Part shown: in pieces, positions 50,226-59,115 of the stretch
How positions within the stretch are numbered: position 1 is the stretch's first letter
How the letters are laid out: every line of letters starts with the position of its first letter
DNA from: Candidatus Edwardsbacteria bacterium
GTDB taxonomy: Bacteria; Edwardsbacteria; AC1; EtOH8
DNA: 64,000 nucleotides
Assembly: GCA_031082425.1 (NCBI GenBank)
Contig: JAVHLB010000004.1
Location: 1 to 64,000, forward strand
Reading direction: 5' to 3'
Program-made: the position numbers and the translations under genes
Notes under the pieces: generated by a model
Told to the model about the DNA's origin: nothing
The model's input: the letters and a program-made list of their open reading frames with translations, nothing else
The model's database searches: none

Positions 50226-51548
50226 TTAGAATTTGATCTGCATCTGGGCGGTGATCTTGTCGTCCTGGTAGGTCTTATACTGGGAATCGGGGTTCTGGGC
50301 CAGGGTCATGTTGGTATGGTACAGGGTGCGGTCCACCGCCAGGGTCAGCCGGACGGCGGCATCCCACCAGTAGTTGACGGCCAGGGAGATGTTGGAGGTC
50401 TGGTCGTACTCCAGGGCCGCGGCGGTGGTATTGAAGGTAGTGGTGTCGGAGGAAATGTTGGGGTCATAGCTGTCCACCCGGAAGGCCAGCCCCAGCTTGT
50501 CGCCGATGTTCTGGATGCCCATCACATAGAGGCCCATGACCTCCTTCTCCCGGGATTCGCCCTTGACCACCTCGGCCAGCAGGCCGGTGCCGCCCACCGG
50601 CAGGAACTGGTGGTAGAACTCCAGGGCCCCGCCCATCCGGCCCTTGTAATGGTCGGCCGAATCCTTGCTGGAGGAGAACTTCTCCCGGCCCTCGTACCAG
50701 GAGCCGCTCAGGGCCACCAGCCCGAAGTCGTAGCGCACCCGGCCTACAACATCCTTGGGCTTGGTGGGATCAAACCAAGTGAAAGTGGAGTTGTCCACTC
50801 CATAGCCGTTGTAAACACCCAGGTCTACGCCAAGGTTTTTCACCGGTGTGAAATTAAGCTTGACGCCCCGGTCCCGCTCTCCCTTGAACAGGGCGCCCGA
50901 CATGGTGCTGCGCTCCGGAACCTCACGCACCGATGAGGAGCGTTCGATCTCCACCCCGAACGGCCAGTTCATCTGGCCCATGGTCAGGTTGAACTTCATT
51001 GCGGTCCAGGGCTCGCTCAGGGTTATCCAGGCCTCTTTGAGGGTAACGGTATTCTTGGAAAAGTCTGGATAAATGCAATACTGCGACGTGGCCGATGGAG
51101 TGTAGACGAATTTTATTCTGCCCCGGCGGACGTAGAACCAGCTGGAATCGGCTTTGGTGTCGACCGAATTGGCGGCGCTGTCGATCTTGTCATGATTGAC
51201 ATACTCGAAACGGGTCTGGATGTATCCCGAGACCTTGAGCTTCTTCAGTCCTCCGATATCGCTCTCGGCGGTCAGCATCCTCTCTTCCATCCCGGCCAGT
51301 TTGTCGTGGGCGGCTGAAACCTTTTCTTCCACCACCTGGACCGGGGTCTGCTCCTGCTTGTTCAATTGATCCTTGGCGGAGCTCAGCTCCTGGCCCAGGC
51401 TGTTCACCTGAGATGTCAGGGCCTCCATCCTCTGCTGAAGGTTTATCACCGCGGTGTCCGGCTTCGCTGTTCTTGACCTCTGGGCAAACGCCGTCTGGCA
51501 GGCCATCATTACTGCCAGGCTGAATATCATCACCTTTACCTTGCTCAT
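50226..51548 (-). CDS. Phosphate-selective outer-membrane porin (OprO/OprP family)
   Basis: The 440-residue protein has a signal peptide (cut after AFA), a coiled-coil segment (about 30-95, LQQRMEALTSQVNSLGQELS) and a long beta-barrel region typical of the porin O/P family (VSGYIQTRFEYVNHD, GRIKFVYTPS, LTMGQMNWPFGVEIERSSSVREVPERS), ending in the aromatic-rich barrel end QMQIKF with C-terminal Phe. The final Phe is the usual outer-membrane insertion signal. It would let phosphate cross the outer membrane ahead of PstS, consistent with its first position in the unit. Confidence 0.9.
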   Translation of the reverse strand: MSKVKVMIFSLAVMMACQTAFAQRSRTAKPDTAVINLQQRMEALTSQVNSLGQELSSAKDQLNKQEQTPVQVVEEKVSAAHDKLAGMEERMLTAESDIGGLKKLKVSGYIQTRFEYVNHDKIDSAANSVDTKADSSWFYVRRGRIKFVYTPSATSQYCIYPDFSKNTVTLKEAWITLSEPWTAMKFNLTMGQMNWPFGVEIERSSSVREVPERSTMSGALFKGERDRGVKLNFTPVKNLGVDLGVYNGYGVDNSTFTWFDPTKPKDVVGRVRYDFGLVALSGSWYEGREKFSSSKDSADHYKGRMGGALEFYHQFLPVGGTGLLAEVVKGESREKEVMGLYVMGIQNIGDKLGLAFRVDSYDPNISSDTTTFNTTAAALEYDQTSNISLAVNYWWDAAVRLTLAVDRTLYHTNMTLAQNPDSQYKTYQDDKITAQMQIKF

Positions 51549-51589
51549 TTCTGCTCCTTACGTTTATTTAATGTTGATTTTGTTTTGCC

Positions 51590-51643
51590 ATTATACCTTT
51601 CGGGCGTTAGGGATAAATTGTGTCAAAGTTAAAAATGCGTTAA
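51590..51643 (-). promoter_or_regulatory. Pho-box promoter of the porin-pst-phoU-arsC unit
   Basis: Leftward TTAACG (51638-51643) and TTAACT (51627-51632), 11 bp apart, then a perfect -10 TATAAT (51590-51595). The two hexamers begin 48 and 37 bp before the -10, exactly as two of the five hexamers at the phoB promoter. The first overlaps the stop codon of the PHP gene. Confidence 0.65.
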
Positions 51644-52350
51644 CTTGCCGCCATCTGGTCAATGACCCCTCCCTTGGGCCCGTACAGGGCCATTTTGCCC
51701 CACAGGTATTTCATGAGAAAGTCCCATAATGCTTTACCGGCCGATCTGCCGCTTTTGGCCCGCACCGCCTTGTTCCTAATGGCCGAGTAGAGCATGGCTG
51801 CTCCCCTTCCCGGGAAAACCGTATATCCCTGGCCGATGGCTTCCGGAGTGTGGGCATCGGAACCTCCCACCCCCGCCAGCCTGATTTTGGAGTTGAATTT
51901 TTGGGTATAGGCATTGCTGAACCCTTCGGTGGGAGAGCCGTTAACCGTCTCAATGGCATCGAACTGCAGGCTTTCCACCAGGGTTCCCACCCCGCCGCAC
52001 TTGAACAATTTAAGCCATAGTGAGAACGGATGCACCGCCACGGCCAGGCCTCCCTGCCGGTGGATCTCATCCACCGTGGCCTCGGCGGTCAATAGAGGCC
52101 GGATCCGGTCTTTTAAAAACAGGCCCACCACATGCCCGTCCGAGGTGGTTATTTCCTCCCCGATTATCACATCAATATTAAGCCCCCATCTAACCGCCAG
52201 CTCCCGGGCCTTAAGGGCGCCCTCTATTTCGTTGTGGTCGGTTATGGCGATGGCGTCCAGTCCTGCGGAGATGGATTTTCGCAGAACCTCTTCAATTGTT
52301 CCGGAGCCGTCCGAATATACCGTATGGATGTGTAGATCTGATTTACCCAT
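51640..52350 (-). CDS. PHP-domain metal-dependent phosphoesterase
   Basis: The 236-residue protein has the PHP signature KSDLHIHTVYSDGSGTIEE, DAIAITDHNEIEGALKA and later AVHPFSL and GVGGSDAHTPEAIGQG, giving the expected metal-binding His/Asp set. It fits the phosphoesterase/histidinol-phosphatase-like group of short PHP proteins, probably hydrolysing nucleotide or sugar phosphates. It lies between the porin promoter and the phoB promoter, and its stop codon overlaps a Pho box. A Pho-related role is inference. Confidence 0.82.
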   Translation of the reverse strand: MGKSDLHIHTVYSDGSGTIEEVLRKSISAGLDAIAITDHNEIEGALKARELAVRWGLNIDVIIGEEITTSDGHVVGLFLKDRIRPLLTAEATVDEIHRQGGLAVAVHPFSLWLKLFKCGGVGTLVESLQFDAIETVNGSPTEGFSNAYTQKFNSKIRLAGVGGSDAHTPEAIGQGYTVFPGRGAAMLYSAIRNKAVRAKSGRSAGKALWDFLMKYLWGKMALYGPKGGVIDQMAAS

Positions 52351-52412
52351 ATTCTTTTTTAAAATTCTGCCTTAATATAACCTTTTTCAGTTATGAGATG
52401 ATTACCGTAATA

Positions 52413-52488
52413 TTAAATTCATATTAAATGTGATTTAACCGGAAATTAACAATCTCTTAACCTTTTTTCTCTTTACTTTATATATAAT
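52413..52488 (+). promoter_or_regulatory. Five-fold Pho-box array and -10 box of phoB-phoR
   Basis: TTAAAT (52413), TTAAAT (52424), TTAACC (52435), TTAACA (52446) and TTAACC (52457) stand exactly 11 bp apart, followed by a perfect TATAAT (52483-52488). The last box occupies the -35 region, as at PhoB/PhoP-activated promoters. Confidence 0.75.
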
Positions 52489-52529
52489 TTACACTATTAT
52501 TTAACTGAACATATGGAGATGTTTAAGAT

Positions 52530-53216
52530 ATGCCCAAGAAGATATATATTGCGGAGGACGAAAAGGACATCGCCGATATCGTCAGGCATTACCTGAAGAA
52601 TGCCGGCTATGCGGTAGAGGTCTTTGAAGATGGGGAAAAAGCTTTGCGTAGGATACGGCTTTCGGTCCCGGATCTTTTATTGTTGGACTTGATGCTTCCC
52701 GGCATGGATGGCCTGGAGATTTGCCGCCTGCTGAGATCTGAACCGCCGACAAAAAAATTACCGATAATCATGCTGACCGCCAAGGGCGAGGAGACCGACA
52801 AGATCGTCGGCCTAGAGATGGGGGCTGATGACTATATCACCAAACCCTTCAGCCCCAAGGAATTGGTGGCCAGGGTCAAGGCCCTTTTCCGCCGTAACCA
52901 ACCGGATTTGGAAGCAGTAAAGAAAATTCAATATGGAAAACTTTTCCTTGATATCGAGACCCACACCGTATCCCTGAATAATAAGGAAGTGACGTTGACC
53001 GCCAAGGAATTCGCCCTGCTGGAATATCTGCTGCAACGCAAGGGCAAACTGGTGTCGCGCGATAACATACTAGATGCGGTTTGGGGCATGGATTATTACG
53101 GGGGCAACCGCACCATCGACGTTCATATCCGCCACCTGCGCGAAAAGATACCCCTCTTGAAGGCCTCCCTGGCCACCGTAAAATCATTCGGTTACAAATT
53201 GAAGGACGAAAAATAA
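52530..53216 (+). CDS. phoB: Response regulator PhoB/PhoP-like (OmpR family)
   Basis: The 228-residue regulator has a receiver (IYIAEDEKDIADI, phospho-acceptor in LLLDLMLPGMDGLEI near Asp 53, TAKGEETD, ITKPFSPKEL) and a winged-helix DNA-binding domain ending DVHIRHLREKIPLLKASLATVKSFGYKLK. With the Pho-box array in its own promoter and pst genes next door, PhoB function is likely. GGAG stands 11 nt before the ATG. It overlaps phoR by one base. Confidence 0.9.
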   Translation: MPKKIYIAEDEKDIADIVRHYLKNAGYAVEVFEDGEKALRRIRLSVPDLLLLDLMLPGMDGLEICRLLRSEPPTKKLPIIMLTAKGEETDKIVGLEMGADDYITKPFSPKELVARVKALFRRNQPDLEAVKKIQYGKLFLDIETHTVSLNNKEVTLTAKEFALLEYLLQRKGKLVSRDNILDAVWGMDYYGGNRTIDVHIRHLREKIPLLKASLATVKSFGYKLKDEK

Positions 53217-54964
53217 TGGCCAAAAGCCTCAAGGCACGGTTGCTTTCCCTCACCCTGCTGACCATAGTCTCTATGATAGGCCTGCTGAGCATTTATCTTT
53301 CGATGGTCAGCCGCCATTACCTGCTTAATATAACTCTCAAGGGGATGGAACCTCTGGCCAGACTGACTGCGGAAAATATCTCCATTTCCTTGACCGGTCC
53401 CGCTTCTGTCGATTTGGATTCTCTGGCTGATGGCTATTCCGGGATCACCGGGTACCGCATGACCATCATCGATGCTGATGGCACGGTTTTGGGTGATTCC
53501 GACGAGGACGGCATGAACTTGGCCGCCATGGACAATCATCTGGGCCGGCCAGAAATACGAACCGTTTCCCGAACCGGAAGCGGGCATTCATTGCGCTACA
53601 GCCAAACGTTAAAGAAGGAGCTGATTTACCTGGCTGTCCCCGTTAATGTCCGGGGCAAGCCCTGGGGTTATTGCCGCATTGCCTGGCCGTTCACCGATTT
53701 CTCCACTTACCGCTGGCATTTGTTCTTTTCTCTGCTAACCGGGTTTCTGATAGCTGCCGCCCTTTTGATCTTCATTTACAACACCTACTGGAACTCAGTC
53801 ATCAGATCGATAAATAAAATTGAGGAGGCGGTAGCCCGAATAAGCGGCGGCGACCTTTCCGCCCGGGCACCTACCAACCAGGGAAGCACGGAATTGGATT
53901 TTATCGCCGGATCGCTCAATACACTGGCCCAGTCATGGGAAAACACCCTGTCCGACCGTGACGGACAAAGGCTCCGTCTATCAGCGGTCTTGCAAAGCAT
54001 GTCCGAAGGAGTGCTGGTGATTGACAATCGCCAAAGAATAACGATGATAAATGCTCCGGCCTGCCGCATGTTCGGCCTGGAACATTCCGATTGCCAGGGC
54101 AGATTGCTTATTGAGGTCATACGCCATCCCGACATAGGAGAATGGTCCCGCCATTGTTCCTCCGGCCTCGAATTTGCGGTCGGCAACAAGAGCTATCTGG
54201 TTCACGGCTCGCCCCTGGAAAGCAACAAGCAGGATTCGGACATCGTAATCGTGGTCAGCGACATCACCGACTTTAAAAAGCTGGAGAACATCCGCAAGGA
54301 TTTCGTGGCCAATGTTTCTCATGAGCTAAAAACACCCCTGTCGGCCATAATAGGCTATAGCCAGGCGCTCAATGACGGCAGTTATCAGAATAAAGACCAG
54401 ATGCGTGATTTTTTGGAGCGGATACACCGGCAATCGGAGCGCATGAATCGGATAGTGAGCGACCTTCTGACGTTGTCCTCTTTTGAAACGGGAAGTTATG
54501 CCATCAATCTGCAGCCGGTCCTGCTAAAAGACCTGGTGCAGCGGGCTGTTGAGAACATACAGCAACCGGCCGGCCAAAAGAAACAGACAGTATTGGTGAA
54601 AGATATTCCCGAAAGCTGCCAAATAAAGGCCGATGAGATCAAAATGATACAGGCCTTGACCAACCTTATGGATAATGCCACCAAATATACACCGGAAGGC
54701 GGCCGGATAGAGGTTTCTGTCGAACTCAAGGATAATATCGTTCGTATCAGGGTATCAGATAACGGATCGGGCATATCTTCCGAGCACCTGACTCGTATTT
54801 TCGAAAGATTTTACAGGGTTGATAAGGGGCGTTCTCGCGAAATGGGGGGAACCGGCCTGGGGCTGGCTATCGTCAAACATATCGTAGAAATGCATCAAGG
54901 AAAAGTTGGTGTTTCAAGCCAGATCGGAAAAGGTAGCGAATTTTGGGCAGAATTGCCGATATAG
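53216..54964 (+). CDS. phoR: PhoR-like sensor histidine kinase
   Basis: The 582-residue kinase has an N-terminal membrane helix (about 8-30), an extracytoplasmic sensor (about 31-168), a second helix (170-190), a HAMP domain, a PAS domain (VLQSMSEGVLVIDNRQRITMIN) and a kinase core with phospho-His369 in NVSHELKTPLSAIIG, then an ATPase domain with DNATKYTPEGG and GGTGLGLAIVKH. This HAMP-PAS-HisKA layout is that of PhoR. It is coupled to phoB by a TAATG overlap. Its start at 53216 has AAGGA upstream; longer frames run into phoB. Confidence 0.88.
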   Translation: MAKSLKARLLSLTLLTIVSMIGLLSIYLSMVSRHYLLNITLKGMEPLARLTAENISISLTGPASVDLDSLADGYSGITGYRMTIIDADGTVLGDSDEDGMNLAAMDNHLGRPEIRTVSRTGSGHSLRYSQTLKKELIYLAVPVNVRGKPWGYCRIAWPFTDFSTYRWHLFFSLLTGFLIAAALLIFIYNTYWNSVIRSINKIEEAVARISGGDLSARAPTNQGSTELDFIAGSLNTLAQSWENTLSDRDGQRLRLSAVLQSMSEGVLVIDNRQRITMINAPACRMFGLEHSDCQGRLLIEVIRHPDIGEWSRHCSSGLEFAVGNKSYLVHGSPLESNKQDSDIVIVVSDITDFKKLENIRKDFVANVSHELKTPLSAIIGYSQALNDGSYQNKDQMRDFLERIHRQSERMNRIVSDLLTLSSFETGSYAINLQPVLLKDLVQRAVENIQQPAGQKKQTVLVKDIPESCQIKADEIKMIQALTNLMDNATKYTPEGGRIEVSVELKDNIVRIRVSDNGSGISSEHLTRIFERFYRVDKGRSREMGGTGLGLAIVKHIVEMHQGKVGVSSQIGKGSEFWAELPI

Positions 54965-55020
54965 CATCAAGTTCTGGCTCCCTGGTTTTTATTCCGATAA
55001 TATCAAATGGATAGGGAACC

Positions 55021-55236
55021 AAAACAGCCCCACCTCAGCTATGAGATGGGGCTGTGAACCATGGTGCGGGGTAAGATTACTTTTCTGTTAATTGAACAAT
55101 GCTATGTTAGTGAAGGTCTGGAATGTAGATATAGCCTTTGTATTCACAGATTGCAGTTCGGACTTGAAGGGCGATATTCAGCCATACAGACATACGAACT
55201 GAAAAGAGGCAACCAATTTGGTTGCCTCTTATTTTA
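55021..55236. repeat. Kdp-flanking element, copy 1 (unknown type)
   Basis: 216-bp intergenic element with a left hairpin ACAGCCCCA-C-CTCA / TGAG-A-TGGGGCTGT (55024-55055), a conserved core (55112-55145) and a right hairpin AAGAGGCAACC / GGTTGCCTCTT with flanking A and T runs. A homologous copy lies after kdpE, with 32 of 34 core bases identical. It could be a small RNA gene, a non-autonomous mobile element or gene remnants. Confidence 0.6.
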
Positions 55237-55260
55237 TTGCATAAAAGATGATGCCTATTT

Positions 55261-55327
55261 TTTAACACTTTTTTAATGCCTTTATACCCCTATTTAACTT
55301 GACCAAACTGCTGTTTGGCCGGATAAT
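55261..55327 (+). promoter_or_regulatory. kdpABC promoter with KdpE-box-like repeats
   Basis: TTGACC (55299-55304), 17-bp spacer, GATAAT (55322-55327), six bases before the kdpA ATG. Upstream, TTTAACA (55261) and TTTAATG (55272) are 11 bp apart and separated by a CTTTT-like tract, resembling the E. coli KdpE site, at about -73 to -54 from the predicted start. Confidence 0.6.
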
Positions 55328-55333
55328 GAGGGC

Positions 55334-57022
55334 ATGAAAACAAATGATTGGTATTTTTTCCTTTTCTACGGCGCTGCGCTTACAGCAACGGCTCCGTTGA
55401 TCGGCTACTGGATGGCCAGGGTTTTGAACGGGCAGCGCAGTTTCCTCACCCGTTTCATCGGGCCGGTTGAAAATGGTGTCTACAAACTGGCTGGCATCCA
55501 ACCGGACAAGGAAATGCATTGGAAAACCTATTTGCTGTCACTTTTGGCCTTTAACGGAATAGGCTTTACCGTGCTTTTCATCCTCCAACTGACCCAGAAT
55601 AACCTGCCGCTTAATCCCCAGCACCTGCCAAACGTACCAGGTTGGCAGGCTTTTAATACGGCCGTCAGCTTTATGACCAACACCAATTGGCAGGCCTATG
55701 CCGGGGAAAACACCCTCAGCCCCCTGGTGCAGATGGCGGGGCTTGGCGTCCAGAATTTTCTAAGCGCCGCCACCGGCATTGCTGTGTTGCTGGCCTTTGC
55801 CCGGGGTTTGGTCCGCCACTCAGCGGAGACTATCGGCAATTTTTGGAGCGATGTGACCCGGACCACATTGTATGTTTTGCTGCCGCTGTCGCTGCTCTTT
55901 TCCCTGATCCTGGTCCAACAAGGGGTGGTCCAGTCGTTCCGGCAGAATGTAACCGCTAAAACGCTGAACGGCACGGAGCAGATCATTCCGCTGGGCCCGG
56001 TGGCTTCACAGGTGGCCATCAAACAACTAGGCACCAACGGCGGCGGTTACTTCGGGACCAACAGCTCCCATCCGTTTGAGAACCCAACCCCGCTTACTAA
56101 TTTCCTGGAAGTGCTGGCCATTCTTTTGCTCCCGGCGGCGCTGGTGTTCATGTTCGGAAAGATGATCGGAAACAAAAAACACGCATGGATGCTGTATGGC
56201 GTGATGCTGTTGATGCTGGGGGGCGGGCTGGCCCTGTCCTGCGCGGCAGACGATCAACTGGCAAAGCAGGTCCCAGGTCTCTCCCTGGAAGGTCGGGAAT
56301 TCCGGTTCGGCCGGGCGGCCAGCATACTGTGGAGCGTGGCCACCACGGCCGCTTCCAACGGCTCGGTCAATTCCATGCACGACAGCATGGCGCCTTTGGC
56401 CGGTCTGGTTCAGATGTTCAACATGATGGTCGGAGAAGTGATCTTCGGCGGGGTGGGCAGCGGAATGTACGGTATGCTGTTATACGTCCTGCTGACCGTT
56501 TTCATCGCCGGGCTGATGGTGGGACGTTCGCCCGAATACCTGGGAAAGAGGATAGACCGTTATACCGTGATCTGGGCCAGCATCGGCCTGCTGCTGCCGT
56601 CGGCGGTCATCCTTTTGGGCACGGCCCTGTCGTGCTTGTCCCCGTCGGGTTTAGCTTCGCTCTTAAACGGAGGACCTCACGGTTTCAGCGAGATATTGTA
56701 CGCCTGGACCTCGGCGGCAGCCAACAACGGCAGCGCCATGGCGGGGCTCAATGCCTCCACAAATTTCTATACTATCGGGCTGGGTGCAGCCATGTTGTTG
56801 GGAAGGTTCGGGGTCATCGTCCCGGTTTTAGCCATAACCGGACGCCTGGTCCAGGGCAAGTCGGTGCCTCCCTCGACCGGGACCTTTCCCACCGACACTC
56901 TTACTTTTGCGGCCATACTGATAGCCGTGATCCTGATAGTCGGCGGACTCACTTTCTTTCCGGCGCTCTCGCTGGGCCCGATGATCGAGCATTTGCTTAT
57001 GGAAACCGGCAACCTGTTTTAA
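55334..57022 (+). CDS. kdpA: Potassium-transporting ATPase subunit KdpA
   Basis: The 562-residue membrane protein is the channel-like, K+-selective subunit. It has about ten helices and the selectivity-filter regions NTNWQAYAGE, GTNGGGYFGTNSSHPFENP, AATTASNGSVNSMHDSMAP and SAAANNGSAMAGLNA, four in all. Length is normal (about 560 aa). The ATG coincides with the predicted transcription start, so the kdp mRNA may be leaderless. It is 10 bp from kdpB. Confidence 0.96.
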   Translation: MKTNDWYFFLFYGAALTATAPLIGYWMARVLNGQRSFLTRFIGPVENGVYKLAGIQPDKEMHWKTYLLSLLAFNGIGFTVLFILQLTQNNLPLNPQHLPNVPGWQAFNTAVSFMTNTNWQAYAGENTLSPLVQMAGLGVQNFLSAATGIAVLLAFARGLVRHSAETIGNFWSDVTRTTLYVLLPLSLLFSLILVQQGVVQSFRQNVTAKTLNGTEQIIPLGPVASQVAIKQLGTNGGGYFGTNSSHPFENPTPLTNFLEVLAILLLPAALVFMFGKMIGNKKHAWMLYGVMLLMLGGGLALSCAADDQLAKQVPGLSLEGREFRFGRAASILWSVATTAASNGSVNSMHDSMAPLAGLVQMFNMMVGEVIFGGVGSGMYGMLLYVLLTVFIAGLMVGRSPEYLGKRIDRYTVIWASIGLLLPSAVILLGTALSCLSPSGLASLLNGGPHGFSEILYAWTSAAANNGSAMAGLNASTNFYTIGLGAAMLLGRFGVIVPVLAITGRLVQGKSVPPSTGTFPTDTLTFAAILIAVILIVGGLTFFPALSLGPMIEHLLMETGNLF

Positions 57023-57031
57023 GGGACTAAT

Positions 57032-59107
57032 ATGAGTTCAAACCATGTCGCAATAAAAACGTTTGACCAAGCCATGCTGATCCGGGCGGCCCGGGAAGCT
57101 TTAAAAAAACTATCTCCCCAGGCCCAGCTGCGGAATCCGGTGATGTTCGTGGTTTTTGCCGGGGCGATATACACCACAATAGCCTGGGGCTTCAACCGCT
57201 CGTCCTACCAGATCATGATTGCAAGCTGGCTGTGGTTCACCGTTATCTTCGCAAACTTCGCCGAGGCCCTGGCCGAAGGCCGGGGCAAGGCCCAGGCCGA
57301 TTTCCTTCGCTCCATGCGCCGGGTGGGAAAGGCCCGGAAGATGGTGGACGGCCGGGAGGAGTCGGTGGTCCCAGTGGACCTGCACGTGGGCGACACCGTG
57401 GTCTGCGAGGCCGGGGATATCATCCCTTCCGACGGAGAGATAATAGAGGGCATAGCCAGCGTTGACGAGTCGGCCATCACCGGCGAATCGGCCCCGGTCA
57501 TCCGGGAGAGCGGCGGGGACCGCAGTGCAGTTACCGGAGGCACCAGGGTCTTAAGCGACCGGATATTGGTCCGGGTCAGCAGCGAGCCGGGGCATTCCTT
57601 CATCGACAAAATGATCGCCTTGGTGGAGGGAACGAACCGCCGCCAAACCCCCAACGAGCAGGCGCTCAATGCACTTATTATTGGTTTGACGGCGTTGTTC
57701 CTGCTGGTGGTCTTTACCGTACCCGCCTGTTTGGGATATGCCGTGACTTCAGGGGGACAGCAACAGGGATTTAATGTTGATATGACGACATTGATAGCTT
57801 TGTTAGTGTGTCTGATCCCGACCACCATCGGCGGACTTTTAAGCGCCATCGGGATCAGCGGGATGGACCGGCTGGTGCGCCGCAACGTGTTGGCTACCAG
57901 CGGACGGGCGGTGGAGGCGGCCGGAGACATAGACGTGCTGCTGCTGGATAAGACCGGCACCATCACCTTTGGCAACCGGATGGCCACCGACTTTATCCCG
58001 GCCCGGGGCGTCACTTCCGGTGAGTTGGCTTCCGCCGCCCAATTGGCCTCGCTGGCCGACGAAACACCGGAAGGCCGTTCCATCGTGGTGCTGGCCAAGC
58101 AGCAGTATAACCTAAGGGAAAGGAACCTGTCCGAGCCCCATGCCCAATATGTCCCTTTTACGGCCAAAACAAGGATGAGCGGGATTGACCTGACCGAAGG
58201 CGACCGGGTGCGGCAGATCAGAAAGGGAGCGGCCGATGCCATCCTTGGCATGATCCGCAGCCAGGGGGGCTCATTTCCCGATGAGGTGGCTAAGGCCGTG
58301 GAATCCATATCCCGGCAGGGCGGCACGCCATTGGTGGTTTCTGACAACCGGCAGGTGCTGGGGGTGATCCAGCTGCGGGACGTGGTCAAGGGGGGGATCA
58401 GGGAGCGTTTCGCCCAGATGCGGCGGATGGGGATAAAGACGGTGATGATCACCGGCGATAACCCCCTGACCGCGGCCGCCATCGCCGCCGAGGCCGGGGT
58501 GGACGACTTCATGGCCAATGCCACGCCCGAGGATAAGATGGTCAGGATCAAGCAGGAACAGGCCAAGGGCAGGCTGGTAGCCATGACCGGGGACGGGACC
58601 AATGATGCCCCGGCCCTGGCCCAGGCAGATGTGGGTGTGGCCATGAACACCGGGACCCAGGCGGCCCGGGAAGCCGGCAACATGGTGGACCTGGACAGCA
58701 ATCCCACCAAGCTGATCGAGATCGTGGAAACCGGCAAACAGTTGCTGATGACCCGTGGGGCATTGACCACCTTCAGCATAGCCAACGACGTTTCCAAATA
58801 TTTCGCCATCATCCCGGCTATATTCGGAGGGCTTTACGCGATCGCCGGCCGTTCCGGCCCGCTGTCTGCGCTGAATATCATGCGGCTTTCCTCGCCCCAG
58901 AGCGCGGTGTTGAGCGCGGTGATCTTCAACGCTCTGATCATCATAATGCTGATACCCCTGGCCCTGCGAGGCGTGACCTACCGCCCGCTGGGGGCGGCGG
59001 CATTACTGCGCCGCAATTTGGTGGTCTACGGTTTGGGCGGTCTGATAGCGCCATTCATTGGCATCAAGATTATTGACCTGATGATCCATTGGCTGAGAAT
59101 AATTTAA
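57032..59107 (+). CDS. kdpB: Potassium-transporting P-type ATPase subunit KdpB
   Basis: The 691-residue catalytic subunit hydrolyses ATP to drive K+ uptake. It carries the A-domain TGES motif (DESAITGESAPVIRES), the phosphorylation site LLLDKTGTITFGN (Asp306), the nucleotide-binding KGA (IRKGAADA) and MTGDGTNDAPALAQADVG. An unbroken open frame on the opposite strand is a codon-bias shadow. Length is normal. It is between kdpA and kdpC. Confidence 0.97.
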   Translation: MSSNHVAIKTFDQAMLIRAAREALKKLSPQAQLRNPVMFVVFAGAIYTTIAWGFNRSSYQIMIASWLWFTVIFANFAEALAEGRGKAQADFLRSMRRVGKARKMVDGREESVVPVDLHVGDTVVCEAGDIIPSDGEIIEGIASVDESAITGESAPVIRESGGDRSAVTGGTRVLSDRILVRVSSEPGHSFIDKMIALVEGTNRRQTPNEQALNALIIGLTALFLLVVFTVPACLGYAVTSGGQQQGFNVDMTTLIALLVCLIPTTIGGLLSAIGISGMDRLVRRNVLATSGRAVEAAGDIDVLLLDKTGTITFGNRMATDFIPARGVTSGELASAAQLASLADETPEGRSIVVLAKQQYNLRERNLSEPHAQYVPFTAKTRMSGIDLTEGDRVRQIRKGAADAILGMIRSQGGSFPDEVAKAVESISRQGGTPLVVSDNRQVLGVIQLRDVVKGGIRERFAQMRRMGIKTVMITGDNPLTAAAIAAEAGVDDFMANATPEDKMVRIKQEQAKGRLVAMTGDGTNDAPALAQADVGVAMNTGTQAAREAGNMVDLDSNPTKLIEIVETGKQLLMTRGALTTFSIANDVSKYFAIIPAIFGGLYAIAGRSGPLSALNIMRLSSPQSAVLSAVIFNALIIIMLIPLALRGVTYRPLGAAALLRRNLVVYGLGGLIAPFIGIKIIDLMIHWLRII

Positions 59108-59115
59108 AGGCAGAT

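Noticed and set aside
55021..55236. Copy 1 element as a c-di-AMP (ydaO-type) riboswitch for kdp
   Set aside because: No ydaO core sequence is visible, it ends in its own terminator before the kdp promoter, and the second copy lies downstream of kdpE where it controls no gene.
57205..58812. A 535-codon leftward open frame inside kdpB
   Set aside because: Antisense shadow of a highly conserved P-type ATPase gene; no start signal, and its sequence is Ser/Pro/Ala-rich noise.
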